A DNA stretch of 64,000 nt from Streptomyces cupreus (GTDB lineage Bacteria > Actinomycetota > Actinomycetes > Streptomycetales > Streptomycetaceae), in assembly GCF_014257025.1 (NCBI RefSeq), contig NZ_JACMSF010000022.1:1-64000 (forward strand), read 5' to 3'. Shown piece after piece: positions 8,235 to 16,240 of this stretch. The position numbers and the translations under genes are program-made. Each line of letters begins with the position of its first letter. The stretch's first letter is position 1. The notes below the pieces were generated by a model. It saw only the letters and a list, made by a program, of their open reading frames with translations. It did not search any database and was not told the DNA's origin.

Positions 8235-8349
8235 TTGAGGGAGTTCCTTCCAGGAGCCGCCGTCCTGAATTCGGCGGCGTGCGAAGTCTTGGAGATGTGG
8301 GCGCGGAACGGAACTGCGCGCCACACCGCGTAAGGCCGAAATTAGGCAG

Positions 8350-8393
8350 AACAGGTGAAGGCGCCGATGGCCGTAAATGAACGAGGGGTGAAC
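8350..8393 (-). promoter_or_regulatory. PHO box upstream of pstS
   Basis: Read on the minus strand, four 11-base direct repeat units follow one another: GTTCACCCCTC, GTTCATTTACG, GCCATCGGCGC and CTTCACCTGTT. The first two and the last fit the Streptomyces PhoP consensus GTTCACC; the third is degenerate. A CCTAAT-type -10 lies next, at 8341-8346. The remainder of the 323-bp gap 8235-8557 shows only the untranslated leader and the region upstream of the box. Confidence 0.88.
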
Positions 8394-8557
8394 CCCTGGG
8401 GACGGTGCGGTGAGGTCACGGAACGCTTACGTTGGGGACACGGGTCGATGGCGGCGCGGGCCTCGGATCGTCACTCTATGCAGCGGGACGACTTCGTACC
8501 GGTCGGCAGGGCCCGACGTGTGGCGGTGGGCCCACGATCGGGGTACCGACCGCATGC

Positions 8558-8992
8558 TCACCGGCCCTGCCCGCGCTCGGCGGCGGGTATGACCAGCTCG
8601 TCCATCAGGTCGCGATCCCGGGTCTGCGTCAGTCTGCGGCGGGCTGCTTCGGGGCGCAGCCAGACGATGCGGTCCACCTCGGTGGTCGGCGCGAAGGTGC
8701 CGGGGCCGGCCTCGGCCGCCCAGTAGCGGACCTGCTTGGGGCGGCCGGCGGCCATGTAGGTCAGCGTGGAGAGCTCGGTGCCGGCGGTGGCCCGGTAACC
8801 GGTCTCCTCCTCGACCTCGCGCAGCGCGGCGGCGAGCGGTTCCTCGCCGCGCTTCAGCTTGCCCTTGGGGTGGGACCAGTCGTCGTATTTCGGCCGGTGG
8901 ACGAGGCAGACCTCCAGCTCGCCGTCGACCGGGGAGCGGCGCCACAGCACGCAGCCGGCCGCCTGGACGGTGGAGTCGTCGCGTTGTGTCAC
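8558..8992 (-). CDS. Nudix hydrolase (MutT-like)
   Basis: The product has 144 residues. The Nudix box is complete: GKLKRGEEPLAAALREVEEE followed by TG, giving the metal-binding REVEEE glutamates. Substrate is likely a nucleoside polyphosphate or diadenosine polyphosphate. Unlike mycobacterial MutT1 it has no C-terminal histidine-phosphatase domain. GTG at 8992 follows gaaggagg by 11 bases; a longer frame to 9067 would overlap the CHAD gene. Its place after ppk and CHAD suggests a link to polyphosphate or nucleotide pools. Confidence 0.85.
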   Translation of the reverse strand: MTQRDDSTVQAAGCVLWRRSPVDGELEVCLVHRPKYDDWSHPKGKLKRGEEPLAAALREVEEETGYRATAGTELSTLTYMAAGRPKQVRYWAAEAGPGTFAPTTEVDRIVWLRPEAARRRLTQTRDRDLMDELVIPAAERGQGR

Positions 8993-9033
8993 AGGTGGGC
9001 CGGCCTCCTTCAGTGGCTCCGTTTTCAGTGGCT

Positions 9034-10245
9034 TCAGTGCGTGCTGATCTTCTGTTTCTGCCAGCACTGCTGGAAGGCGAAGCGGGCCGCCTCGACCTCG
9101 TGCCGCTGGTCGGCGTGGAGCACGCCGAGGGCGTACGCCGTGGCCGGGGCGATGCGGGGGGTGCGGGCCGCGGCCGCGGCGGCCGCCGCCGCCTCGGAGG
9201 CGTCGCGGTGGCGGTCCAGGGACTGACCCGCGGTGAGCAGGCGTACGTCCCGGGGGGCGTCCTCGCCGAGGAGTGCCTCTCGGGCGTAGCGGTGCAGGCG
9301 GAGCAGGAGGCGGACCTGGTGCCAGGGGGCGTCCTGGGGGTGTGGGGCCGGGTCCGGGGAGAGGCCGTGGATGAGGGCCTCGGCGTTGTACGGGTGGCCT
9401 GCGGTGACCAGGGGGAGGGCGGTTACCGCGTCCGTGAGGCGTTCCTCGGCGGCTGCGGCGAGGGGGCGGAGGTCGGTGGCGGTGGCGGTCTGGGTGAGGG
9501 GGACCTCGCTGGCCAGTACGGCGATGTTGTCGGCGACGGCGTGAAAGCGGGAGGAGCCGAGGGCCTGCAGTGCGGTGCTGTGTGCTCTTGTCCGGGCGAG
9601 GGTGAGCTGGCGCTCCAGTAGGGCGCCTGCTTTCGCGGCGCCCACGGTGAGGTTGCCGCGCTCTATGGGTGCCTGGGGGTGGGTCGCGGCTCCGTCGGTT
9701 GTGACGTTGCCGTTCTCCGTGGTGGCCGGTGGGCGGGTCGCTGGGCCGGCGCCGCCGGGTGCCGCTTTCAGTGGGACGGCCGCCGCCCCAGCGGCACGAC
9801 TGCCCGCGGCTACGTCGGGGGCGTTGGCGGTCTGGGCCGGGAACGCCGTTGCCCCCGACAGCCGGTGCAGCGCCAGCAGCAGGCGTTCCAGGCGGGCCGC
9901 GTAGGCGTGTTCCATGGCCAGGGTGCCTGAGAGCCAGGCCAGTTCCGGGCGGATGCGTTCTGACCAGTCGGGGTCCAGGAGCGGGCGGAAGGTGTGGAGG
10001 CTGCCGCTGATGCGTCGGGCCGAGCGGCGCAGGGCTCGGGCCGCGTCGACCGATTCCTCCGAACCGTTCTCCCCGGCCCGTGACTTCGCCCGCCCCGGAG
10101 ATCCTCCGTCGCCGCCGCCGGTCTCCCGGTGCAGCCGCAGCGCGCGGAGGAACTCCATGGCCTGGGTGCGCAGGTAGGCCTCGAGGGCCTCCCCGGTCAC
10201 CGGCACGGCCGTGGGGTTCGTCGGGTCAAGGTGTTGCTGTGCCAC
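9034..10245 (-). CDS. CHAD-domain protein (polyphosphate-associated)
   Basis: The product has 403 residues, helical and rich in conserved His and Arg/Lys spread through the chain (LRALRLHRETG, ALRRSARRISGSLHTFRPLL). These are the features of CHAD domains, which bind inorganic polyphosphate. Low-complexity Gly/Ala/Pro stretches interrupt the middle and an Ala run (EAAAAAAAAAART) lies near the C-terminus. Its start overlaps the ppk stop by 20 bases, so it is translated with polyphosphate kinase. A role in localising or sensing polyphosphate granules is likely but inferred. Confidence 0.85.
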   Translation of the reverse strand: MAQQHLDPTNPTAVPVTGEALEAYLRTQAMEFLRALRLHRETGGGDGGSPGRAKSRAGENGSEESVDAARALRRSARRISGSLHTFRPLLDPDWSERIRPELAWLSGTLAMEHAYAARLERLLLALHRLSGATAFPAQTANAPDVAAGSRAAGAAAVPLKAAPGGAGPATRPPATTENGNVTTDGAATHPQAPIERGNLTVGAAKAGALLERQLTLARTRAHSTALQALGSSRFHAVADNIAVLASEVPLTQTATATDLRPLAAAAEERLTDAVTALPLVTAGHPYNAEALIHGLSPDPAPHPQDAPWHQVRLLLRLHRYAREALLGEDAPRDVRLLTAGQSLDRHRDASEAAAAAAAAARTPRIAPATAYALGVLHADQRHEVEAARFAFQQCWQKQKISTH

Positions 10246-12457
10246 GCCGGCGCCTCCGGGCGTCTATGAGCATCTCCTGGACGTTCCGCAGGGGCTGGCC
10301 ATCCGCGTCGGTCGCGTGCCGGGTCCACTCGCCGTCCGGGCCGAGATGCCAGGAGGCGGTGGTGTCGGACATGCCGGTCTCCAGCAACCGGTTGAGGGCC
10401 GCCCGGTGGGCCGGGTCGGTGACCCTGACCAGTGCCTCGATGCGGCGGTCGAGGTTGCGGTGCATCATGTCGGCGCTGCCGATCCACACCTCGGGCTCGC
10501 CGCCGTTGCCGAAGGCGAAGACCCGGGAGTGTTCGAGGAAGCGGCCGAGCACGGAGCGGACCCGGATGTTCTCCGACAGGCCCGCCACACCCGGGCGCAC
10601 CGCGCTGATGCCGCGCACCCAGATGTCGACCGGCACGCCCGCCTGGGACGCGCGGTACAGAGCGTCGATGACGGCCTCGTCGACCATCGAGTTGACCTTG
10701 ACACGGATGAACGCGGGACGCCCCGCACGGTGGTGCTGGACCTCCTTGTTGACCCGTGAGATCAGGCCGTCGCGCAGGGACTTGGGGGCGACGAGGAGCC
10801 GGCGATAGGTCTCGCGGCGCGAGTAGCCCGACAGGCGGTTGAAGAGGTCGGACAGGTCCGCGCCGACCTGCGGGTCGGCGGTGAGCAGGCCGAGGTCCTC
10901 GTACAGCCGCGCCGTCTTCGGGTGGTAGTTGCCGGTGCCGACATGGCTGTAGCGCCGTAGCGTGTCGCCCTCCTGGCGGACCACCAGGGACAGCTTGCAG
11001 TGGGTCTTCAGGCCGACGAGGCCATAGACCACATGGCAGCCGGCCTCCTCCAGGCGCTTGGCCCACTTGATGTTGGCGTGCTCGTCGAAGCGGGCCTTGA
11101 TCTCGACCAGGACAAGCACCTGCTTGCCGGCCTCGGCCGCGTCGATGAGCGCGTTGACTATGGGGGAGTCGCCCGAGGTCCGGTACAGGGTCTGCTTGAT
11201 GGCGAGGACGTCCGGGTCCTCGGCCGCCTGCTCCAGGAACGCCTGCACGGAGGTGGAGAAGGAGTCGTACGGGTGGTGCAGCAGCACGTCACGGCTGCGC
11301 AGCGCCGCGAAGATGTCGGGCGGGGACGCCGACTCGACCTCGGCGAGATCGCGGTGGGTGCCGGCGACGAACTTCGGATACTTCAGCTCGGGCCGGTCCA
11401 GGGAAGCGATCCGGAACAGACCGGTGAGGTCCAGCGGGCCGGGCAGCGGGTAGACCTCGGCCTCGCTGATCTTCAGCTCGCGCACCAGCAGGTCGAGGAC
11501 CTCGCGGTCGATGGACTCCTCGACCTCCAGGCGCACCGGCGGCCCGAAGCGGCGCCGCATGAGCTCCTTCTCCAGGGCCTGGAGGAGGTTCTCGGCGTCG
11601 TCCTCCTCGACCTCCAGGTCTTCGTTGCGCGTGATGCGGAAGGCGTGGTGCTCCAGCACCTCCATGCCCGGGAACAGCTCTTCCAGGTGCGCGGCGATGA
11701 CGTCCTCGATGGGGACGTACCGGCCGGGCGAGCTCTCCAGGAAGCGGGAGAGCAGCGGCGGCACCTTGACGCGGGCGAAGTGGCGGTGCCCGCTGACCGG
11801 GTTGCGCACCACGACGGCAAGGTTCAGGGACAGGCCCGAGATGTACGGGAAGGGGTGCGCCGGGTCGACAGCCAGCGGAGTCAGCACGGGGAAGATCTGG
11901 TGCCGGAAGAGGGTGAACAGGCGGGCCTGCTCCTTCTCCGTCAGCTCGTTCCAGCGGACCAGGTGGATGCCCTCCTCCGCGAGCGCGGGGGCGACGTCCT
12001 CGTGGAAGCAGGCGGCGTGCCGGGCCATCAGCTCGCGCGAGCGGGCCCAGATCATCTCCAGCACCTGGGTCGGCTGCAGCCCGGAGGCGGAACGGGTGGC
12101 GACGCCGGTGGCGATACGGCGCTTCAGACCGGCGACCCGGACCATGAAGAACTCGTCCAGGTTGCTGGCGAAGATGGCGAGGAAGTTCGCCCGCTCCAGC
12201 AGGGGCGTGGTCGGGTCCTCGGCGAGTTCGAGGACTCGCTCGTTGAACGCCAGCCAGCTGCGCTCCCGGTCGAGGAAGCGGCCCTGGGGCAGGGGCGCAC
12301 CGTCGGTCGGCGCCTCCTCGTAGGCATCGAGGTCGGCGTCGATGTCGGGTTCGAGGTCGGAGACCGAACCGGCCACGGTGCGCGAGCGGTGGGCGGCGAT
12401 GGAGCCGACTGAGGGCTGCGCGTGCTGGACCTGTGCCTGGGCGTTCTGCTGACTCAT
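10226..12457 (-). CDS. ppk: Polyphosphate kinase Ppk1
   Basis: The product has 743 residues. It makes and reverses polyphosphate from ATP. Domains run in the usual order: N-terminal helical domain (RFLDRERSWLAFNERVLELA), a head domain, and two catalytic PLD-like domains. The catalytic histidine is in LKTHCKLSLVVR, with YSHVGTGNYHPKTA and GSADMMHRNLDRRIE further on. An approximately 45-residue N-terminal tail precedes the conserved start. In S. lividans and S. coelicolor ppk is PhoP-controlled; a weak PHO-like stretch is seen upstream (12613-12640). Confidence 0.96.
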   Translation of the reverse strand: MSQQNAQAQVQHAQPSVGSIAAHRSRTVAGSVSDLEPDIDADLDAYEEAPTDGAPLPQGRFLDRERSWLAFNERVLELAEDPTTPLLERANFLAIFASNLDEFFMVRVAGLKRRIATGVATRSASGLQPTQVLEMIWARSRELMARHAACFHEDVAPALAEEGIHLVRWNELTEKEQARLFTLFRHQIFPVLTPLAVDPAHPFPYISGLSLNLAVVVRNPVSGHRHFARVKVPPLLSRFLESSPGRYVPIEDVIAAHLEELFPGMEVLEHHAFRITRNEDLEVEEDDAENLLQALEKELMRRRFGPPVRLEVEESIDREVLDLLVRELKISEAEVYPLPGPLDLTGLFRIASLDRPELKYPKFVAGTHRDLAEVESASPPDIFAALRSRDVLLHHPYDSFSTSVQAFLEQAAEDPDVLAIKQTLYRTSGDSPIVNALIDAAEAGKQVLVLVEIKARFDEHANIKWAKRLEEAGCHVVYGLVGLKTHCKLSLVVRQEGDTLRRYSHVGTGNYHPKTARLYEDLGLLTADPQVGADLSDLFNRLSGYSRRETYRRLLVAPKSLRDGLISRVNKEVQHHRAGRPAFIRVKVNSMVDEAVIDALYRASQAGVPVDIWVRGISAVRPGVAGLSENIRVRSVLGRFLEHSRVFAFGNGGEPEVWIGSADMMHRNLDRRIEALVRVTDPAHRAALNRLLETGMSDTTASWHLGPDGEWTRHATDADGQPLRNVQEMLIDARRRRRGTATP

Positions 12458-12612
12458 GGACCCATTCTTCCGCGTCTCCAGCGATACGGGCGCGTCGGAA
12501 GACGCGGGCGGGAGAGTGGCGGCAAGACGTCGGGCGTCCCCGTTCCCCGCGATCCTCTCGGGAGGCGGCGAAGGCTCTGGCACGGCGGGCTTCATTCGCC
12601 GAGCGTCGCAAG

Positions 12613-12640
12613 CCCGTCTGAACCAATGGTTACGGAGACA
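12613..12640 (-). promoter_or_regulatory. Possible degenerate PHO box upstream of ppk
   Basis: On the minus strand GTTCAGACGGG is preceded by GTAACCATTG. This is only a partial match to GTTCACC direct repeats spaced by 11. It lies about 160 bp upstream of the ppk start. The rest of the gap 12458-12683 shows nothing else recognisable. Confidence 0.25.
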
Positions 12641-12683
12641 TGGCGTGTGGGACACCGAGCGGCGGCTCCCGGGCGTCTACATG

Positions 12684-12730
12684 CCGGGGCCGTACGTCCC
12701 TCCCCCCGTAGGAGGGACGTACGGCCCCGG
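12684..12730 (-). terminator. Strong terminator after ABC permease gene
   Basis: A perfect 20-bp stem pairs 12684-12703 (beginning ccggggccgtacg) with 12711-12730 around a 7-base loop. It begins 4 bp past the permease stop and separates the GntR-ABC operon from the ppk promoter. Confidence 0.88.
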
Positions 12731-12733
12731 AGA

Positions 12734-13633
12734 TCAGATGGTCCGACGGCGCAGCGCCCAGAAGGCCCCGGCGACGGCCATGCCGGCGACGGCGAGGAGG
12801 ATGCCGCTCTCGACGTACTGGATCGGCCAGAAATGGGACTGGGGGTGCAGGGTCACCCGGGTCTGGGTGGCGGATACCTGGAAGGCCGAGCGGGGTATTT
12901 CCCAGCCCGATTTGTCGCGGGTGACCGTGGACCACAGGTCCCCGCGGTGGGCCTCCAGCAGGTTGTGGAGGAACAGCGAGCCGGCGAGGGCCGCCCCGGC
13001 CGCGGGCAGCGCCCGCCCGAACAGCATCCCGGCGAGCGCGCCGAGGGCGAGGCCGGCCAGGACGTACGCGACGGCCGTGGGGCCGGTGCCGACGAAGACG
13101 TCCGGGTAGTACCAGTCCCCGACCAGGTTCGGGTTGTCCTCGCCCCGGGCCCACACCCCGAGCAGGACCACCGCGGTCGTGCCGGCGGTGAGCAGCGCGG
13201 CCGGTACGGCGAGCTTGGCGGTCAGCCAGCGGGTCGGGGTGACCGACTGGGTCCAGGCGAGACGCGCGGTGCCGTTCTCCAGCTCGCGCCCGATGAGCGC
13301 CCCGCCCGCCCAGGCGGCCACCGGGAACATCAGCCAGGCCAGGCAGGCGGTGACGAAGGCGATTCCGGTGGAGTACGTCTCGTCCGCGGTGATCGCGTGG
13401 ACCGCGGCGCAGGACATCAGCCCGTCGGTGGGCGGCGTGGAGCAGGCGCTGTTGCCGCGCTCGGCCTCGTCCGCGAGGGCGCCCAGCCACATCAGGCCCG
13501 CCGTGGCGGCGAGCAGGGCGAGGCCCCAGAGGACCAGCGCGGTGCGGTGCAGCCGCAGCACGACCCGGAGCAGGCCGCCGGGCCGGGGCGGGGTGTGGCC
13601 GGTGGGGATGGGTGTGGTGGTGAGGGTGGTCAT
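12734..13633 (-). CDS. ABC-2-type transporter permease (second of two)
   Basis: The product has 299 residues and about six hydrophobic segments. It shares blocks with the upstream permease: AAWAGGALIGRELENGTARLAW and TPTRWLTAKLAVPAALLTAG. The two are paralogues that probably pair in one exporter with the ATPase encoded upstream. The start (MTTLTTTPIPTGHTPPRPGG) overlaps the stop of the 52-codon mini-gene by ATGA. Substrate unknown; YtrA-GntR linkage suggests a cell-envelope or antibiotic-response exporter. Confidence 0.8.
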   Translation of the reverse strand: MTTLTTTPIPTGHTPPRPGGLLRVVLRLHRTALVLWGLALLAATAGLMWLGALADEAERGNSACSTPPTDGLMSCAAVHAITADETYSTGIAFVTACLAWLMFPVAAWAGGALIGRELENGTARLAWTQSVTPTRWLTAKLAVPAALLTAGTTAVVLLGVWARGEDNPNLVGDWYYPDVFVGTGPTAVAYVLAGLALGALAGMLFGRALPAAGAALAGSLFLHNLLEAHRGDLWSTVTRDKSGWEIPRSAFQVSATQTRVTLHPQSHFWPIQYVESGILLAVAGMAVAGAFWALRRRTI

Positions 13634-13903
13634 ATGGCGGCTCCGGTGCGGTGTTTGAGGAGCCGGGAGGCGGCGAGGACGGCGGCGGCCGTGAGGGCGA
13701 GGGCGATGCCGGTTTCCATGAGTTGGAGGCGCCAGAAGTGGGCGGCGGTGTGGGGCGGGGTGTGGCCGGTGGTGGTGAGGGTGGTCATATGGCGGCTCCG
13801 GTGCGGTGTTTGAGGAGCCGGGAGGCGGCGAGGACGGCGGCGGCCGTGAGGGCGAGGGCGATGCCGGTTTCCATGAGTTGGAGGCGCCAGAAGTGGGCGG
13901 CGG
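13613..13903. repeat. 136-bp perfect tandem duplication, period 155 bp
   Basis: Bases 13613-13748 and 13768-13903 are identical as read here. The repeated unit covers the 3' end of the first permease gene, its stop, and the first codons of the gene that follows. The lack of any mismatch indicates a recent event, or possibly an assembly effect. Confidence 0.9.
13630..13788 (-). pseudogene. 52-codon chimeric mini-gene left by the duplication
   Basis: The frame starts MTTLTTTGHTPP, copying the start of the downstream permease. It then switches to TAAHFWRLQLMETGIALALT and the same tail (RLLKHRTGAAI) as the end of the upstream permease. It overlaps both neighbours by ATGA, so the three frames stay translationally coupled. 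It would encode one membrane helix with a basic C-terminus. I regard it as a by-product of tandem duplication or unequal exchange between the two permease genes, but it looks translatable. Confidence 0.75.
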
Positions 13904-14783
13904 GGTGGTAGTAGGCGTAGAAGCCGGTGATGTCGCGCTCGGTGAGGCAGCCGGGCATGCCCATGCAGTCCGGGATCGGGACGTGGGCGCCGTTGCGGGT
14001 GAGGGCGCCTCCCTCGACGATCAGGCCGGCGGTCTCGGGGTAGTCGTCCGTGGCGGTCACGAGGTCGGGCGGCCACAGGTGCGGGCGCAGTTCGCCGATC
14101 CGGTTCTGGAGCGTCACCAGGGCCAGGGACGCCACGGCCAGCGCGGGCAGGGCGCGCGGCAGGAGCAGGCCGGTGAGGGCGCCGACAGCGAGGCCGAGCA
14201 GGGCATAGGCGGTGGCGGCGCTGCCGTTGGCCAGGAAGATGGTGTCGTCGTGCCAGACACGCCAGCCGATGGTCAGGTGCAGCTTGCCGTCCGAGGTCCA
14301 CGCCAGCCGGTGCAGCAGCGTGAGCGTGAGCATTCCGGCGGTGAGCAGGGCGGCCGGTACGGCGAGCTTGGCGGCCAGCCAGCGCGCGGGTGAGACGGAC
14401 TGCACCCAGGCAAGACGGGCGGTGCCGTTCTCCATGTCGCGGCCGATGAGCGCGCCGCCGGCCCAGGCGGCGGTCAGCAGCGGCACCCAGTACATCACTG
14501 CGCCGCTGACGCCGAGGACGTCGTCGTAACGGCCCATGGCAGGGCCGGTGAAGTCGCAGCCCAGGTTCGGCCGACCGGAGCCGCAGCCCATGTCCCGGTA
14601 CTCGGCCCAGGCGGCGTCCGCGCCCGGCCCGTACACCCACAGCAGTGCTCCGGCGGTCAGTCCCACCAGCATCAGCCAGAACAGCAGCGCCGACCGATGC
14701 ACCCGGAGCATCACCCAGACCAGCCCGCGCGGGCCGCGGGAGTGCGGTGCGGTGGCGGTCGCCCGCACGGTCACGGCGGTCAT
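13785..14783 (-). CDS. ABC-2-type transporter permease (first of two)
   Basis: The product has 332 residues with about six membrane segments and a large extracytoplasmic loop after the second-to-last helix pair (CMGMPGCLTERDITGFYAYY). The block AAWAGGALIGRDMENGTARLAW is shared with its paralogue. The start overlaps the ATPase stop by ATGA. The last 40 codons are duplicated exactly in the adjacent mini-gene. Confidence 0.8.
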   Translation of the reverse strand: MTAVTVRATATAPHSRGPRGLVWVMLRVHRSALLFWLMLVGLTAGALLWVYGPGADAAWAEYRDMGCGSGRPNLGCDFTGPAMGRYDDVLGVSGAVMYWVPLLTAAWAGGALIGRDMENGTARLAWVQSVSPARWLAAKLAVPAALLTAGMLTLTLLHRLAWTSDGKLHLTIGWRVWHDDTIFLANGSAATAYALLGLAVGALTGLLLPRALPALAVASLALVTLQNRIGELRPHLWPPDLVTATDDYPETAGLIVEGGALTRNGAHVPIPDCMGMPGCLTERDITGFYAYYHPAAHFWRLQLMETGIALALTAAAVLAASRLLKHRTGAAI

Positions 14784-15745
14784 ACGGCCGCCTCCTGTGC
14801 GTCGTCCAGAGTGAGGGCGGGGGCGTCGGGGGCGCGCAGATGGGCGAGGACCAGCTCCTCCAGGGTCGGCTCGGTGGCCTGCCAGCCGGGGGTTGTCGGG
14901 CCCTCGGGCCGGATCAGCGCGGTGAGCTGGCGGCCGGTGGTGCGGGACTCGACGACGGTGTGCGGGGCGAGGGAGTCCTTGGCGCGTCCGGTGACGAGGC
15001 GGTGCGCGGCAAGCAGGTCCTCCAGGGGGCCGGCGAGGCGGATCCGGCCCGCGCCGAGCAGCAGGAGGTGGTCGCAGGAGCCCTCAAGCTCCGCCACCAC
15101 GTGCGAGGACATGACAACCGTGGTGCCGTGTTCGGCCGCGTCCGCCATCAGGGTGCCGGTGAGCTGGTGCCGGGCGAGCGGGTCGAGGTCGGCCATCGGC
15201 TCGTCCAGGAGCAGCAGTTCGGGGCGCTTGCCGAGGGCCAGGGCGAGGGCGACCCGGGTGCGCTGGCCGCCGGAGAGGGTGCGGATCTTGGCGTCCGGGT
15301 CCAGCTCGCCCTCGGCGACGATCCGCTCGGCGACGGCGTGGTCCCAGCGCCGGGGGTTCAGCTCGCGGCCGAGCCGCAGGGTGGCGGCTACGGTGAGATG
15401 GGGGTGCAGGGGCTTGTCCTGGGCGACGTAGGCGAGCCGCTCGCGGGCGGCGGCCGGGGTGGTGCCGAGCACGGACACGGTGCCCTCGCTGGGCCGGAGC
15501 AGTCCGGCGGCGAGTGCGAGGAGGGTGGACTTGCCGGCGCCGTTCGGGCCTACGAGGGCGCAGATGCGTCCGACGGGGAGCCGAAAGTCGAGCTGCGACA
15601 GGCCGGTGGTTCGCTGCGGCGCCGTCGTGGCTGGTCGCGCCCCGCGGCGGAGCCGCATATCGACATGGCCCCGCGCCCTCATGGTGCGCTTCCAGGCGCC
15701 GAACGCCTTGCTCAGCCCAGCCGCCCCTATGGCGATATCGGTCAC
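14780..15745 (-). CDS. ABC transporter ATP-binding protein with embedded intergenic repeat
   Basis: The product has 321 residues. Walker A is GPNGAGKSTLL, the signature LSGGQRTR and Walker B LLLLDEP. It pairs with the two permeases downstream and is coupled to gntR by a GTGA overlap (GTG start at 15745). Between the first beta strand (GLSKAFGAWKRT) and the strand leading to Walker A lies an abnormal basic insertion, MRLRRGARPATTAPQ. This is the translation of a Streptomyces-type repeat element. Family members have only a short turn there. Confidence 0.85.
   Translation of the reverse strand: MTDIAIGAAGLSKAFGAWKRTMRARGHVDMRLRRGARPATTAPQRTTGLSQLDFRLPVGRICALVGPNGAGKSTLLALAAGLLRPSEGTVSVLGTTPAAARERLAYVAQDKPLHPHLTVAATLRLGRELNPRRWDHAVAERIVAEGELDPDAKIRTLSGGQRTRVALALALGKRPELLLLDEPMADLDPLARHQLTGTLMADAAEHGTTVVMSSHVVAELEGSCDHLLLLGAGRIRLAGPLEDLLAAHRLVTGRAKDSLAPHTVVESRTTGRQLTALIRPEGPTTPGWQATEPTLEELVLAHLRAPDAPALTLDDAQEAAV
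15614..15658 (-). repeat. Streptomyces dispersed repeat element inside the ABC ATPase gene
   Basis: The minus strand reads a GCGGC-tcc-GCCGC hairpin followed by the core GCGCGACCAGCCACGACGG and CGCCGCAG. The same core stands in an intergenic position at 61470-61496 in this window. In the gene it is in frame and lacks stops. Confidence 0.8.
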
Positions 15746-16128
15746 GCCTCGTCCCCCTTGAAGTGTTCTTCCAGTACGGCCGCGAACAGTGCGGCTACGT
15801 CGTCGTGCTCCAGGCCTGCCTCGCGGGCCCGCACCGCCCAGTCCGTGAGTTCGGCGCGCAGTGGGGAGTCGGCGGGCGCGGCGCCCAGCGACTTGCGTAC
15901 GAAGGTGCCGAGGCCTCGGCGGGCCTCGACCAGGCCCTCGCGCTCCAGCTCGCGGTAGGCCTTCAGAACGGTGTTCGGGTTGATGGCCGTCGCCTCCACG
16001 ACCTCCCGCGCGGTGGGGAGCTTGTCGCCCGGTGCCAACAGGCCAAGGCGCAGCGCCTGTTTGGTCTGCTGGACGATCTGCAGGTAGGTGGCGACGCCGC
16101 TGCGCCGGTCGATGCGGTACTCGACCAC
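15742..16128 (-). CDS. GntR-family regulator, YtrA subfamily
   Basis: The product has 128 residues. An N-terminal winged helix (YLQIVQQTKQALRLGLLAPG, then LPTAREVVEATAINPNTVLKAYRELEREGLVEARRG) is followed only by a short helical dimerisation tail, the YtrA layout. These repressors usually control the ABC transporter encoded with them. GTG at 16128 is 6 bp downstream of a perfect 17-bp inverted repeat that must be its operator. The stop overlaps the ATPase start by GTGA. Confidence 0.88.
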   Translation of the reverse strand: MVEYRIDRRSGVATYLQIVQQTKQALRLGLLAPGDKLPTAREVVEATAINPNTVLKAYRELEREGLVEARRGLGTFVRKSLGAAPADSPLRAELTDWAVRAREAGLEHDDVAALFAAVLEEHFKGDEA

Positions 16129-16134
16129 TCCGTT

Positions 16135-16174
16135 CCACCACCCTTTCACTAATTGAGTAGTGAAAGGGTGGTGG
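16135..16174. promoter_or_regulatory. GntR/YtrA operator, perfect 17-bp inverted repeat
   Basis: Left arm ccaccaccctttcacta and right arm tagtgaaagggtggtgg flank a 6-base centre, attgag. It covers the ribosome-binding region of gntR and lies 66 bp before the divergent sigma factor gene, so it could control both directions. Confidence 0.85.
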
Positions 16175-16240
16175 AAGTGGAGTCCGAAAGTCAAGCGTGG
16201 TTCCGTGAACCGCACGGCCGGGCTCGTCCGATGAGGAGAC

